NCBI RefSeq assembly: GCF_000422545.1
Contig: NZ_AULZ01000001.1
Span: 248,001-312,000 of the forward strand
Source: Desulfocurvibacter africanus subsp. africanus DSM 2603
Lineage (GTDB): Bacteria > Desulfobacterota > Desulfovibrionia > Desulfovibrionales > Desulfovibrionaceae
Length of the DNA: 64,000 nt
Direction of reading: 5' to 3'
Shown here piece after piece: positions 35,520 through 46,340 of the stretch (within the stretch, counting starts at the first letter, position 1; the number at the start of each line of letters is the position of its first letter). Below the pieces are notes generated by a model. The model was not told the origin of the DNA and did no database searches. It worked only from the letters and a program-made list of their open reading frames with translations. The position numbers were made by a program, and so were the translations under genes.

Positions 35520-37229
35520 ATGTCGCTTGTACAATGGGAAACTGCCAATGAATTCCGCGTAACCTCGACCCGATCCGCCCATGAAATACGCGGGTCCAGG
35601 GAGCCGTTGCTCCCTGGTGGGTGGGGTCTGGGGAGGGCGACGCCCTTCCCAGTTCTCCCGGCTCTTCTGCATACGTCCTTGGCCCTGTGCTGCCTGCTTG
35701 CCATGCTTTGTGCTTCGCCGGCCGAAGCGCAGTATCAGACGGCCAGCGAACCCGACCATACCGGCCATGCAGGCCACGCAACCCAGGAAGATCAGGCGAA
35801 CCAGCTAGAGCGGGCAGACCAGGATCATTCCGTCCATGCGCAGCCCGCTCAACCGCAAGACCCTGCGTCCGGACATGCGGGCCATGCAGCGCCTACTGCG
35901 GGCGACCGCCGGGAGAGCTCCGGGCAGGAACCCGAAAAGCCCCGAACGCCCAAGGCTAAAAAGCCGACCCGTGGGAAGACCGAGGCTGAACCTTCCGAAC
36001 CTGGCCGCCATGTCTTCCCGCCTCTGCCCTGGTCGGAATTCGAGCGGACCCGGCTTCCTCCGGGCCAGCCCGGCCGCGACTACACCCCCGTGTTCGCGCC
36101 CGACGTGAACACGCTGCCATTTACCCTTCGCGACGATGTGAAGGTTTTCCATCTCGTGGCCGAGCCCATCGACCACGAGTTCGCGCCGGGGCTGGTGGCG
36201 CGCTGCTGGGGCTACAACGGCGACACGCCCGGCCCGCTTCTGGAAGCCATGCAGGGCGACCGCGTGCGCATCTACGTGACGAACAGACTGCCCGCGGCCA
36301 CGAGCGTGCACTGGCACGGCATCCGCCTGCCAAGCGGCATGGACGGCGCGGCCGGTCTGACCCAGCCGTCCATCCCTCCGGGCAAGACCTTCATCTACGA
36401 GTTCTGGCTGCCCGACGCGGGCACGTTCATGTACCACTCGCATTTCGACGACATGACCCAGGAGGCCATGGGCTTGGTCGGCATGTTCGTGGTCCACCCG
36501 CGCAAGGCCCGCCCGCCGGACCGCGACTTCGCCATCCTGCTCCAAGAGTGGCGCATTGATCCTGGCACGGCGCGGCCCAATCCGCTGGAGATGATCGAGT
36601 TCAACGTGCTGACCATGAACGGCCGGGCCTTCCCGCACACGCACCCGCTCGTGGCCGAGCTCGGCGATCGCGTGCGCATCCGCCTGGGCAACTTGAGCCC
36701 GCAGGACCACCATCCCATCCACATCCACGGCTATGATTTCAGGATCGTGGCCACGGACGGCGGGCCCATCGCGGAGGCAGCCCAGTGGCCCGAGACCACG
36801 GTGCTCGTGCCAGTAGGCAGCACGCGCGACATCGAGCTTGTGGCCGACAATCCCGGCGACTGGTTCTTCCACTGCCACATGACCCACCACACCATGAATC
36901 AGATGGGCCACGACATGGAGAACATGGTAGGAGTGGACCCGACCGGCGCGGAGCAGCGCATCAGTCGGCTGCTGCCCGGATGGATGCCCATGGGCACGCG
37001 CGGCATGGAGAACATGGAAGGCATGCCCGCGCCCAAGAACAGCATCCCCATGTCCGGCCTCAAGGGCCAGTTCGGCCCCACGACCATGGGCGGCATGGTC
37101 ACCGTGTTCCGTGTGCGCGAGCGCGCCCCAGGCTACGCCGATCCCGGCCCGTACGATTTCCCGGCCGGGACCGTTGCGCGCGAGGCCACGGCCAAGGAGC
37201 TACGCGGAGACGGCATCGAGTTGAAGTAG
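35520..37229 (+). CDS. Multicopper oxidase with His-rich N-terminus and an in-frame repeat in its leader
   Basis: 569 residues. Copper-ligand motifs are complete: VHWHG (about residues 261-265), MYHSHFDDM (about 304), HHPIHIHG (about 400) and HCHMTHHTMNQM (about 451-462), as in periplasmic laccase-like copper oxidases. The enzyme would oxidise Cu(I) or phenols with oxygen. Residues about 75-130 are His-rich (DHTGHAGHATQ, SGHAGHAA), like the lipoprotein of this operon. The ATG at 35520 follows AGGAG; residues 24-45 come from family B copy B2, and the signal peptide core (about 48-70, LALCCLLAMLCASPAEA) follows it, so the leader has an unusual long N-region. A shorter start inside is possible but lacks a ribosome site. 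Confidence 0.88.
   Translation: MSLVQWETANEFRVTSTRSAHEIRGSREPLLPGGWGLGRATPFPVLPALLHTSLALCCLLAMLCASPAEAQYQTASEPDHTGHAGHATQEDQANQLERADQDHSVHAQPAQPQDPASGHAGHAAPTAGDRRESSGQEPEKPRTPKAKKPTRGKTEAEPSEPGRHVFPPLPWSEFERTRLPPGQPGRDYTPVFAPDVNTLPFTLRDDVKVFHLVAEPIDHEFAPGLVARCWGYNGDTPGPLLEAMQGDRVRIYVTNRLPAATSVHWHGIRLPSGMDGAAGLTQPSIPPGKTFIYEFWLPDAGTFMYHSHFDDMTQEAMGLVGMFVVHPRKARPPDRDFAILLQEWRIDPGTARPNPLEMIEFNVLTMNGRAFPHTHPLVAELGDRVRIRLGNLSPQDHHPIHIHGYDFRIVATDGGPIAEAAQWPETTVLVPVGSTRDIELVADNPGDWFFHCHMTHHTMNQMGHDMENMVGVDPTGAEQRISRLLPGWMPMGTRGMENMEGMPAPKNSIPMSGLKGQFGPTTMGGMVTVFRVRERAPGYADPGPYDFPAGTVAREATAKELRGDGIELK
35592..35655 (+). repeat. Family B palindromic element inside the multicopper oxidase leader, copy B2
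   Basis: Both half-hairpins are present: CAGGGAGC-type stem and GGGGAGGGCGACGCCCTTCCC. The reading frame stays open and is the same frame as in copy B9. Confidence 0.82.
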
Positions 37230-37308
37230 GCGGTCGAGAGTGTGTCTTGCAATCATCGCAGAGTGGCGATATATTGCGAGGTTCTGACTATTGCCCGGAG
37301 GGAATGCC

Positions 37309-38477
37309 ATGTCCAAAGTTCTCATTGTCGGAGCCGGTGGTGTCGGCCAGGTCGTGGTGCACAAGTGCGCCCAGGTGCCCGAGGTCTTCTCGGAAATCCA
37401 TCTCGCCAGCCGCACCAAGTCCAAGTGCGACGCCATTGCCAAGCAGGTCAAGGACAGGTGGAAGCGCGACGTGCGGACGCACGCGCTGGACGCCGACAAT
37501 GTCCAGGAGACCGTAGCGCTCATCCGCAAGGTCAAGCCCGACCTGCTGCTCAACGTGGCCCTGCCCTACCAGGACCTGGCGCTTATGGAAGCCTGCCTGG
37601 AGACGGGCGTGGACTATCTGGACACGGCCAACTACGAGCCCAAGGACGTGGCCAAGTTCGAATACAAATGGCAGTGGGCCTATCAGGAGCGCTTCCAGCA
37701 GGCCGGCATCATGGCCCTGCTCGGCTCGGGTTTTGATCCGGGTGTGACCAACGTGTTCACGGCCTATGCGGCCAAGCACCACTTCGACGAGATCCGCGAG
37801 CTGGACATCCTGGACGCCAACGCTGGCCAGCACGGCCAGCACTTCGCCACGAATTTCAATCCCGAGATCAATATCCGCGAGGTCACGGCCAAGGGCCGCT
37901 TCTGGGAGAACGGGGAGTGGAAGGAGACCGAGCCGCTCAGCGTGAAGCAGAGCTACGACTTCCCCGAGGGCATCGGCCCCATGAATATCTACCTCATGTA
38001 CCATGAGGAGCTGGAGTCGCTGGCTAGGCACTTCCCCACGCTCAAGCGCGCCCGCTTCTGGATGACCTTCTCGGACAACTACCTCAAGCACCTGGAAGTC
38101 CTGCAGAACGTGGGCATGACCCGCATCGGCCCCGTGGACTACAAGGGCTGCAAGGTCATCCCGCTGGAGTTCCTCAAAGCCCTGCTGCCCGATCCCGGCA
38201 GCCTCGGCCCGCTGACCAAGGGCCGCACCTGCATCGGCAACATCGTCAAGGGCACCAAGGACGGCAAGGAGCGCGAGTACTACATCTACAACATCTGCGA
38301 CCACCAGCAAGCCTATGCCGAGGTCGGCTCGCAGGCCATCTCCTACACCACGGGCGTGCCGGCCATGATCGGCGCCATGATGATGCTTACCAAGAAGTGG
38401 TCCAAGCCCGGCGTGTGGAACATGGAGCAGTTCGATCCCGACCCGTTCATGGACGCCCTGAACAAGCATGGACTGCC

Positions 38478-38505
<28 letters not shown>
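37309..38505 (+). CDS. Carboxynorspermidine/carboxyspermidine dehydrogenase (saccharopine dehydrogenase family)
   Basis: 398 residues from the ATG at 37309 with GGAGGG upstream. An N-terminal Rossmann fold (VLIVGAGGVGQVVVHK, residues about 4-19) is followed by ASRTKSKCDAI, GVDYLDTANYEP and GSGFDPGVTNVF. This family condenses aspartate semialdehyde with a diamine and reduces the product with NADPH to carboxynorspermidine or carboxyspermidine. The next gene is the matching decarboxylase and overlaps it by 28 bases, which fixes the assignment better than similarity alone. Saccharopine dehydrogenase is a less likely alternative. With speA this gives the spermidine route that needs no S-adenosylmethionine aminopropyl transfer. 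Confidence 0.9.
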
Positions 38506-39683
<1,178 letters not shown>

Positions 39684-39705
39684 GCCGTCCATACTTGACG
39701 GATTT

Positions 39706-39740
39706 AAGCCCTCCCGTGCTCAAGCCTGGAGGGCTTTTTT
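39706..39740 (+). terminator. Terminator after nspC
   Basis: AAGCCCTCC pairs with GGAGGGCTT across a 13-base loop, followed by six T. Confidence 0.87.
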
Positions 39741-39744
39741 AATC

Positions 39745-39871
39745 TAGAATAGATTGCCTTTATGACGCCCGCTCCGGCGTTGACGGCGCAAGTGAATTGC
39801 GCCTACGCCTATGCGGCGGCAAGCCATGCCGATGCACGGCTTGCAGAGCATTTTCAAAAGTAAATGCTCTA
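39745..39871 (+). repeat. Family A MITE-like repeat, copy A5
   Basis: 127-bp copy directly after the nspC terminator. It is the most diverged copy: several substitutions, one base lost in the right-end stem, and one mismatch in the central stem (GCCATGC versus GCACGGC). Confidence 0.85.
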
Positions 39872-40025
39872 ATTCGTTGGGCAATAAGGCCTAAATTCTA
39901 ATTCACTCTAATCTCTCTTGACTCTTCTCGTTTCCCTATCTTGTAACAGTATTATCGGCGGAGGGTGCGACCATGCTTCGCAAGGCATGAACGGGGGCAA
40001 CCGTCCAACGATTCAGGAGGCGGAT
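39872..40025. other. Leader of the exported hemerythrin gene
   Basis: 154 bases after repeat A5. A frame from 39918 enters the hemerythrin gene but lacks a ribosome site; AGGAGG stands before 40026. No other signal was recognised. Confidence 0.45.
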
Positions 40026-40559
40026 ATGCGAAGGATCGCCGTTCTTGTAATCGCCATTGCTCTGCTCATGTCCGGCGCGGCCTGGGCTCAGCAGTCGGGT
40101 CAGAAGTCCGGCCAAGATGGTCAGCAGTTCCTCCAGGCCCTCAAGCAGGATCACGAGAAGGTCATGCAGGACTTCAAGCAGTTGGAGCAGCCGGGGCTGA
40201 GCAAGGAGAAGAAGGAGCAGCTCTGGTCGCAGCTCAAGAAGGACCTTGAACCGCACATGAAGGCCGAGGAGGAGACCCTTTACAAGACCATGGAGGACAA
40301 GCAGAGCGTCAAGCAGGCCGCCCTGCGCGCCGAGGCCGAGCACCAGGCGGCTCAGACCGTGATGGAAAAGCTTGACGGCATGGATGTGACCGACCCGCGC
40401 TGGGACGCCAATCTCTACGTACTGAGCGAGCAGATCAAGCATCACGCCAAGGAGGAAGAGGGCAAATTCATGCAGAAGGCCCAGCAGGCACTTGGTCCGA
40501 ACGAGATGCAAAAGGTCTATAGCGACTTCCAGCAGGAGAAGCAGGAACAGGCTAAGTAA
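40026..40559 (+). CDS. Exported hemerythrin-domain protein
   Basis: 177 residues from the ATG at 40026 with AGGAGG upstream. A signal peptide (about residues 1-22, ending SGAAWAQ) leads to a four-helix hemerythrin HHE domain: QDHEKVMQDFKQLE, EPHMKAEEETLY (HxxxE), EAEHQAAQ and IKHHAKEEEGKFM supply likely di-iron ligands. Most hemerythrins are cytoplasmic or fused to chemoreceptors, so a periplasmic form stands out. It would bind or sense oxygen or scavenge iron or nitric oxide. It ends in a helical charged tail. The next genes encode further exported proteins of unknown role. Confidence 0.88.
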   Translation: MRRIAVLVIAIALLMSGAAWAQQSGQKSGQDGQQFLQALKQDHEKVMQDFKQLEQPGLSKEKKEQLWSQLKKDLEPHMKAEEETLYKTMEDKQSVKQAALRAEAEHQAAQTVMEKLDGMDVTDPRWDANLYVLSEQIKHHAKEEEGKFMQKAQQALGPNEMQKVYSDFQQEKQEQAK

Positions 40560-40922
40560 GATTTAGCGCGGCCTTTCCGGGCGGGAGGTGCGGAAACTCC
40601 TGCCCGGCCTACACCATCTGCCCGCCAAACAGCATTCTTTTCCCAGAATCAATTTCCACCCACCGCAACAGCATCACCCCCTTGCGCAAACATTCTCGCC
40701 ATGCTGTAGCTCCGTCATGCATTCAGCTTCAAATGCATCGCGGCAAAACCTCTTTGCCACCTGCCTTTCCTTGCATGGCGCGGCTTTTCCAGAATTTAAA
40801 AAAACACTGGACGCCCACTATTTTCTACGCAAAGGGATTATTCCATACCAAGCATGCAAGGACGGTAAGCGTCCATTCCATTTATTAAACCGCCGTTCCC
40901 CATTCGCCAAGGAGGCTTTCCC
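40560..40922. other. Intergenic region between hemerythrin and DUF4412-like genes
   Basis: 363 bases. A stem CCGGGCGGGAG/CTCCTGCCCGG with one G-U pair (40577-40607) may terminate the hemerythrin transcript, though T residues are lacking. The rest is AT-richer and presumably holds a promoter for the gene at 40923. No RNA gene was recognised. Confidence 0.5.
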
Positions 40923-41648
40923 ATGTCGAGGACATTCCGCAGCATGCTTTACCTGAGCATTCTGGCCATGACCGCTTCTCTCGCCTGTGCATCCATCGCG
41001 CAGGCCGGCTTCATCCAGTCCGAGGATGACGGCTCCACGCTGTACGTCCAGAACGGCAAGCTGCGCGGCGAGACCAGCGAGGAAGGCGACATGTGGTCGG
41101 TCATCGACATGACCAAGGGCACCATCATGATGGTCAATCCCGAGGAGAAGACCTACTACGAGGGTACCATCGACGAATACTGCGCCGGCATGCGCACGAT
41201 GATGGACGCCATGTCCCAGTTCATGGGCGGCCTGATGCCCCAGCCCTCGCAGAAGAAAATCAAGGTCGAAGTCGTCAAGGTCGGGCCTGGCGGCAAGATC
41301 GCCGGCTACGACACCACGCGCTACAAGGTGTTGGCCGACGGCGTTCTGCGCGAGGAGCTTTGGCTGGCCAATGACAAGGCGCTCATGAAGGAGCTGGGTA
41401 ACCCGCAGTCCATGGCCAAGTTCTCCCAGTGCATGGCCATGGAAACCGATTTCGAGGCATCTTCGGAGTACCAGGGGCTCATGAAGGCTGGCTGGCCGCT
41501 CAAGACCGTGACCTACCCCGGCAACGAGGCCGAGACGGACTCCGAGGTGGTGAGCATCGACAAGGCCGACATCCCGGCCTCCAAGTTCGCCGCGCCCAAA
41601 GGCTACTCCAAGACGCCGATGTCCGACATGTTCGGCCCCGTGGAGTAG
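40923..41648 (+). CDS. Exported DUF4412-like protein
   Basis: 241 residues with a signal peptide (about residues 1-29, SLACASIAQA) and AAGGAGG upstream. The mature beta-rich domain (GSTLYVQNGKLRGETSEEGDMWSVIDMTKGTIMMVNPEEKTYYEG split over several strands, then KIAGYDTTRYKVLADGVLREELWLAND) has the pattern of DUF4412-type periplasmic proteins. Two Cys occur in the mature part. No catalytic motif can be named. The next gene starts 49 bases later, so both may share a transcript. Confidence 0.75.
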   Translation: MSRTFRSMLYLSILAMTASLACASIAQAGFIQSEDDGSTLYVQNGKLRGETSEEGDMWSVIDMTKGTIMMVNPEEKTYYEGTIDEYCAGMRTMMDAMSQFMGGLMPQPSQKKIKVEVVKVGPGGKIAGYDTTRYKVLADGVLREELWLANDKALMKELGNPQSMAKFSQCMAMETDFEASSEYQGLMKAGWPLKTVTYPGNEAETDSEVVSIDKADIPASKFAAPKGYSKTPMSDMFGPVE

Positions 41649-41696
41649 TTTTCGGGCCTAAAGCCTGAGGAGAACGTCGCATTGGAGAACCCCGCA

Positions 41697-42608
41697 ATGA
41701 AGATATCCTTTCTGCTCGGGCCCTTGGCCGCGCTGGCTATCCTGGCGCTCCTGCCGGCTGCGGCCGTGGCCGGCGACAAGCTCCTTGCGCCCGTCTATCC
41801 GGGAGCCGTGGCCGCGGGCGTGCCCGCGGACCCGGAGCAGTTTCCCTCCGGCAGCCGCTATAGCGATGAAGCGGGCAGCCCTTTCGCGCGGGTATTCCTG
41901 AGCAAGGACCCCATCGAGAAGGTGCGCGCCTTCTACGATCAGAAGCTGGGGGCCATGGACAACACATTCTTCACCGGCAAGACCTGGGAAGGCGAATGGC
42001 CGTTCGCCTACTCCAAGATCCTGGTCATGGCTGACAAGCGTTTCGACATGTCCACGGGCATGGGCGGCGAGGTTCCCGCCGGGCTGGAGATCAGCGCCCT
42101 GGACCCGGCCGAGTTGCGCGCGGGCGAGGAGCTTTACTGGCCGAGCGTCGGCCCATTCTTCGAGCGCCTGCAGGGAATGACCGTCACGGGCGGCCTGAGT
42201 CGGAGCGAGTATGAAGGACTGATCAAGAAATACGGCTACCTGGGAGCGCGCCATTACGCCGTCGGCAAGCAGGCCGACGAGGGCGGCAGCCTCATGCTGG
42301 TGGATGAGGCGATCTTCAAGGCAGTCGAGAACAAGATGAGCGCGCCCATGGCCGCAGCCCCCTCGGCCGTGGAGTTTCAAGCCAAGGCTCAGCTGCTCAT
42401 GGCCGAGGGCAAATATGACGAGTTTACCAAGCTCAACGAGCAGTATATGGCGTCCATGGCGGCCATGCAGCAGAACTCCACCGGTCCAGAGGGCGCGAAG
42501 CTGCTCAAGGACGGCCTGACCGAGCTTGAACGCAACGCCTACAGGACGCTCATCGTCATCCATCTGCATCCGTCCCAATGGGACCCGATCTTCAAGAAGC
42601 TTCAGTAG
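41697..42608 (+). CDS. Exported protein of unknown function
   Basis: 303 residues from the ATG at 41697 with TTGGAG upstream; a TTG at 41682 is less likely. Signal peptide (about residues 1-26, LLPAAAVAGDK). The first half has the pattern of proteins that hold a PVYPGAV..FPSGSRYSDEAG..ARVFLSKDPIEKVRAFYDQKLG region, with DPIEKVRAFYDQKL also seen in several exported Desulfovibrio-type proteins. The second half is helical (KAQLLMAEGKYDEFTKLNEQYM). I do not recognise a named family. It follows the DUF4412-like gene closely and ends in a strong terminator, so the two probably form one unit. Confidence 0.75.
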   Translation: MKISFLLGPLAALAILALLPAAAVAGDKLLAPVYPGAVAAGVPADPEQFPSGSRYSDEAGSPFARVFLSKDPIEKVRAFYDQKLGAMDNTFFTGKTWEGEWPFAYSKILVMADKRFDMSTGMGGEVPAGLEISALDPAELRAGEELYWPSVGPFFERLQGMTVTGGLSRSEYEGLIKKYGYLGARHYAVGKQADEGGSLMLVDEAIFKAVENKMSAPMAAAPSAVEFQAKAQLLMAEGKYDEFTKLNEQYMASMAAMQQNSTGPEGAKLLKDGLTELERNAYRTLIVIHLHPSQWDPIFKKLQ

Positions 42609-42626
42609 CACCGCACAATACAGGCA

Positions 42627-42664
42627 GGGCAAGGCGCGATATCCTCGTGCCTTGCCCGTTTTTC
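42627..42664 (+). terminator. Terminator after the unknown exported protein
   Basis: GGGCAAGGC pairs with GCCTTGCCC across a 13-base loop, followed by GTTTTT. Confidence 0.87.
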
Positions 42665-42847
42665 AGCTTCCGACTTGCGCCCCTCCGCGTATCACCATGA
42701 TTTGCACGGAATGCGGCGTACGCGGCGGTTCGTGCGATTCTTCAGAGGCGACGCGCCAAGTCCTCTTTCCTTTTGACGCCACTGCGCAATTTTCTTATTA
42801 GTTTCTTTTTAACCAACCTGCCCTTACGCACGACCCAAATCATCATC

Positions 42848-44089
42848 ATGGAAACGATACAAAGCATCAAAGGCTTCGCCGACCTCTTCAGCCCCGAGTC
42901 CGACAACTTCTCCTTTCTCGAAGCCACGGCCCGTGAGGTCTTCGGCCGCTACGGCGTGAGCGAGTTGCGCACGCCCATCCTGGAAAAGACCGAGCTCTTC
43001 GCCCGAGGCATCGGCGGCGAAACCGACGTGGTCCAGAAGGAGATGTACACCTTCGAGGACAAGGGCGGCCGCTCGGTGACCCTGCGGCCCGAGGCGACTG
43101 CCGGCGTGGTGCGAGCCTTCATCGAGTCTGGGCAGCACGCCCCGGAGCGGGTCTCCAAGTACTTCACCATCGGCCCCATGTTCCGCTACGAGCGCCCCCA
43201 GAAGGGACGGCTCCGCCAGTTCCACCAGATCAACTGCGAGGTCTTCGGCACCGACGCGCCGCACTGCGACGCCGAGGTCATGCTCATGCTGGCCACGTTC
43301 CTGAAGAGCGTGGGGCTGAGCGGCCTGTCCTTCGAGGTCAATTCGCTCGGCTGCCCCGAGTGCCGGCCCACCTTCCACCAGCGGTTGACCAACTATTTCA
43401 GCGGTCTGGACAAGGGCAAGCTGTGCGCCGACTGCCTGCGCCGCACGGCCACCAATCCTCTGCGCGTGCTGGACTGCAAGGTCGCGGCCTGCAAGGACGT
43501 CGTGGCCGAGGCCCCGCGCATCGACGACAACCTGTGCCCGTCCTGCAAGACGCACTTCGACACCGTGCTGTCCATCCTGGACGCCGCCGGGCTGGCCTAC
43601 ACCCGCAACCCCTTCCTGGTGCGCGGCCTGGACTACTACCAGCGCACGACCTTCGAGGTCACCAGCACCAACATCGGCGCACAGACGGCCGTGGCTGGCG
43701 GCGGGCGCTACGACGGTCTGGTGGAGCTGCTGGGCGGTCCCAAGGTGCCGGGCGTTGGCTTCGCCATCGGCATGGAGCGCCTGGCCCTGCTGCTCGCCGG
43801 ACGCGAGCCCGCGCGCAAGGACTTCTACCTGGCCGTGCTCGACGACAAGGCCCTTGACCAGGGCCTGCTCCTGGCGCAAAAGCTTCGCGAGCGGGGCCTG
43901 TCCGGCGAGGTCTCCTTCGCGGCCAAGAGCCCCAAGAGCCAGCTCCGGCTGGCCAACAAGCTCGGCGTCAAGACCTGCCTGCTCCTGGGCGGCGAAGAGC
44001 TTGCCGCCGGGACCATCGTGGTCAAGAGCCTGGACACGGGCGAGCAGACCAGCATGCCCCAAGAGCAATTCCTGGCCACCCTCGGCTGA
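42848..44089 (+). CDS. hisS: Histidyl-tRNA synthetase
   Basis: 413 residues from the ATG at 42848. Class II synthetase motifs: motif 1 region (GVSELRTPILEKTELFARGIG), motif 2 (MFRYERPQKGRLRQFHQI), the histidine-specific LVRGLDYYQRTTFEV and AVAGGGRYDGLVELLGG, motif 3 GFAIGMERLALLL, then the anticodon-binding domain (about residues 325-413). It charges tRNA-His. No good ribosome site is visible before the start and the gene is preceded by an AT-richer leader. aspS follows after 72 bases, a common pairing in bacteria. Confidence 0.97.
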   Translation: METIQSIKGFADLFSPESDNFSFLEATAREVFGRYGVSELRTPILEKTELFARGIGGETDVVQKEMYTFEDKGGRSVTLRPEATAGVVRAFIESGQHAPERVSKYFTIGPMFRYERPQKGRLRQFHQINCEVFGTDAPHCDAEVMLMLATFLKSVGLSGLSFEVNSLGCPECRPTFHQRLTNYFSGLDKGKLCADCLRRTATNPLRVLDCKVAACKDVVAEAPRIDDNLCPSCKTHFDTVLSILDAAGLAYTRNPFLVRGLDYYQRTTFEVTSTNIGAQTAVAGGGRYDGLVELLGGPKVPGVGFAIGMERLALLLAGREPARKDFYLAVLDDKALDQGLLLAQKLRERGLSGEVSFAAKSPKSQLRLANKLGVKTCLLLGGEELAAGTIVVKSLDTGEQTSMPQEQFLATLG

Positions 44090-44161
44090 TCCCGAGATAA
44101 AAACGAGCTACACGCAACAGGCAGGCGGATGCGGCGCGTCCCATCCACCGGAGGCACGAGC

Positions 44162-45991
44162 ATGAGCAGCGAAATCATATCGGCCCCGCAAGAAGCGCGG
44201 GCCATAGACGATCTTGGGACTTGGCGCCGCACGCACGACTGCGGAGCCCTGCGCGCGACCGACGTGGGCGCGAAGGTCTGCCTCATGGGCTGGGTCCAGT
44301 TCCGCCGCGACCACGGCGGGCTCATCTTCATCGACCTGCGCGACCGCGCCGGCCTGACCCAGGTGGTCTTCGACCCGCAGGCCGCGCCCACGGCTCACGC
44401 CAGGGCCCACGTCCTGCGCTCCGAGTACGTCGTGGCCATCATGGGCACCGTGCGCGAGCGGCCCGAGGGCATGCACAACCCCAAGATGGGCACGGGCGAC
44501 ATCGAGATCCTGGTCAGCAACATAAAGCTGCTCAACACGGCCCAGACTCCGCCCTTCGAGATCGAGGACCGCAGCGAGCCCACCGAGCAGCTCAAGCTCA
44601 AATACCGCTACCTGGACCTGCGCCGGCCCAAGATGGCCCGCAACATGATCCTGCGCCACAAGACAGCCCAGGCCGTGCGCACCTACCTGGACCGTCACGG
44701 ATTCCTGGAGATCGAGACGCCGGTGCTCACCAAGTCCACGCCCGAGGGCGCGCGCGACTTCCTGGTGCCCAGCCGCCTGAACCAGGGCGAGTTCTTCGCC
44801 CTGCCCCAGTCGCCGCAGCTTTTCAAGCAACTGCTCATGGTCGCCGGCCTGGAGCGCTACTACCAGATCGTGCGCTGCTTTCGCGACGAGGACCTGCGCG
44901 CCGACCGCCAGCCCGAGTTCACGCAGATCGACATGGAGCTGACCTTCGTGGACGAGGCCCAGGTCATGGACATCGCCGAGGGCATGATCCACACGGTCTT
45001 CAAGCAGGTCCTGGACGTGGAGCTGCCCAGCCCCTTCCCGCGCATGAGCCATTTCGAGGCCATGCGCGACTACGGCGTGGACAAGCCCGACATCCGCTTC
45101 GGCCTCAAGTTGTTCGAGGTCACGGACATCTTCAAGGGCTCGAACTTCAAGGTCTTCGCCTCCTCCGAGCTGGTCAAGGCCGTGCGCGTGCCCGGCGGCG
45201 AATCCCTGTCGCGCAAGGAGATCGACGACTTCACCGAGTTCGTGAAGATCTACGGCTCCCAGGGCTTGGCCTGGATCAAGATCAAGGGCGACGAATGGCA
45301 GTCGCCCATCGTCAAGTTCTTCAGCCCCGAGGAAAAATCCGCCCTGGCCGAGCGCCTGGGCATCGTGTCCGGCGATATCGTCTTCTTCCAGGCCGGACCC
45401 AAGGCCGTGGTCAATCCGGCCATCGGCAACCTGCGCCTCAAGCTCGGCGAGCGCATGGGCCTCATCCCGGCCGGGACCTTCGCGCCCCTGTGGGTCACAG
45501 ACTTCCCGCTGCTGGAGTACGACGCCGACGAGAAGCGCTGGGCTGCCATGCACCATCCCTTCACTCAGCCGCAGCTCGAAACCCTGCCGCTCATGGACTC
45601 CGATCCGGGCAAGGTGCTCTCCAGGGCCTATGATATCGTGCTCAACGGCTACGAGATCGGCGGCGGCTCCATCCGCATCCACACCCGCGAGATGCAGGCG
45701 CGCATGTTCCAGGCCCTGGGCATCGGCGCGGAAGAGGCCGAAGCCAAGTTCGGCTTCATGCTCCAGGCCATGGAGCACGGCGCGCCCCCCCACGGCGGCA
45801 TCGCCTTCGGCCTGGACCGCATCATCATGCTCATGACCGGCGCGCCGTCCATCCGCGACGTCATCGCCTTCCCCAAGACCCAGAAGGCCACCTGCATGAT
45901 GACCGGCGCTCCCTCGACCGTGGCCGGCAAGCAGCTGCGCGAGCTTGGCATCAAGCTGCGCGAGGCGGCCAAGCCGGAAGAGAAAGCGTAA
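44162..45991 (+). CDS. aspS: Aspartyl-tRNA synthetase
   Basis: 609 residues from the ATG at 44162 with GGAGG upstream. An OB-fold anticodon domain (about residues 20-125, [26 protein letters not shown]) precedes the class II core: [20 protein letters not shown] (motif 1), [38 protein letters not shown] (motif 2, in parts), a GAD insertion (about 300-420) and [14 protein letters not shown] (motif 3). Length and insertion are those of bacterial AspRS. It charges tRNA-Asp, perhaps also tRNA-Asn in organisms lacking AsnRS. Likely co-transcribed with hisS. Confidence 0.97.
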   Translation: MSSEIISAPQEARAIDDLGTWRRTHDCGALRATDVGAKVCLMGWVQFRRDHGGLIFIDLRDRAGLTQVVFDPQAAPTAHARAHVLRSEYVVAIMGTVRERPEGMHNPKMGTGDIEILVSNIKLLNTAQTPPFEIEDRSEPTEQLKLKYRYLDLRRPKMARNMILRHKTAQAVRTYLDRHGFLEIETPVLTKSTPEGARDFLVPSRLNQGEFFALPQSPQLFKQLLMVAGLERYYQIVRCFRDEDLRADRQPEFTQIDMELTFVDEAQVMDIAEGMIHTVFKQVLDVELPSPFPRMSHFEAMRDYGVDKPDIRFGLKLFEVTDIFKGSNFKVFASSELVKAVRVPGGESLSRKEIDDFTEFVKIYGSQGLAWIKIKGDEWQSPIVKFFSPEEKSALAERLGIVSGDIVFFQAGPKAVVNPAIGNLRLKLGERMGLIPAGTFAPLWVTDFPLLEYDADEKRWAAMHHPFTQPQLETLPLMDSDPGKVLSRAYDIVLNGYEIGGGSIRIHTREMQARMFQALGIGAEEAEAKFGFMLQAMEHGAPPHGGIAFGLDRIIMLMTGAPSIRDVIAFPKTQKATCMMTGAPSTVAGKQLRELGIKLREAAKPEEKA

Positions 45992-46002
45992 GAGAAGAAA
46001 AT

Positions 46003-46080
46003 CGGGGAGGGCGCTGCCTGCCAGAGCGGCTCGCTCCTCCTCGAACTCCTCCCGCCAGGGAGATAATCTCCCTGGACCCG
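46003..46080 (-). repeat. Family B palindromic element after aspS, copy B3 (subtype with insertion)
   Basis: Read on the minus strand it begins GGGTCCAGGGAGATT. It carries an extra segment TGCCAGAGCGGCTCGCTCC shared with copy B8, so B3 and B8 form a subtype. Confidence 0.75.
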
Positions 46081-46104
46081 TATTTTTTGGGTCAGAGAAC
46101 CCAA

Positions 46105-46144
46105 CGCAAAGCGGCCCGGCATGGATATGCCGGGCCGCTTTGCG
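46105..46144. terminator. Strong hairpin with 16-bp arms between aspS and ilvD
   Basis: CGCAAAGCGGCCCGGC and its exact complement flank an 8-base loop. There is no T tract of note. The rest of the 349-base gap between aspS and ilvD shows no gene. Confidence 0.7.
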
Positions 46145-46340
46145 CTCAGTTTATAGGCTGGGGTCAGCTTGCGCGCAGCCAAGCCATATGGTTCCTTTCG
46201 GGTCAAATCCGTCGACCTCAACGGGAGCGACGGCAACCGGATTGGCCCTTGCCCTTGGCCGGGCAACTTCTTAAGGTACTTTTCCTCTTGAACATACCTT
46301 TCCGGCACAAGACAAACCGTGCCGAGCCCCGGAGGCGAAC

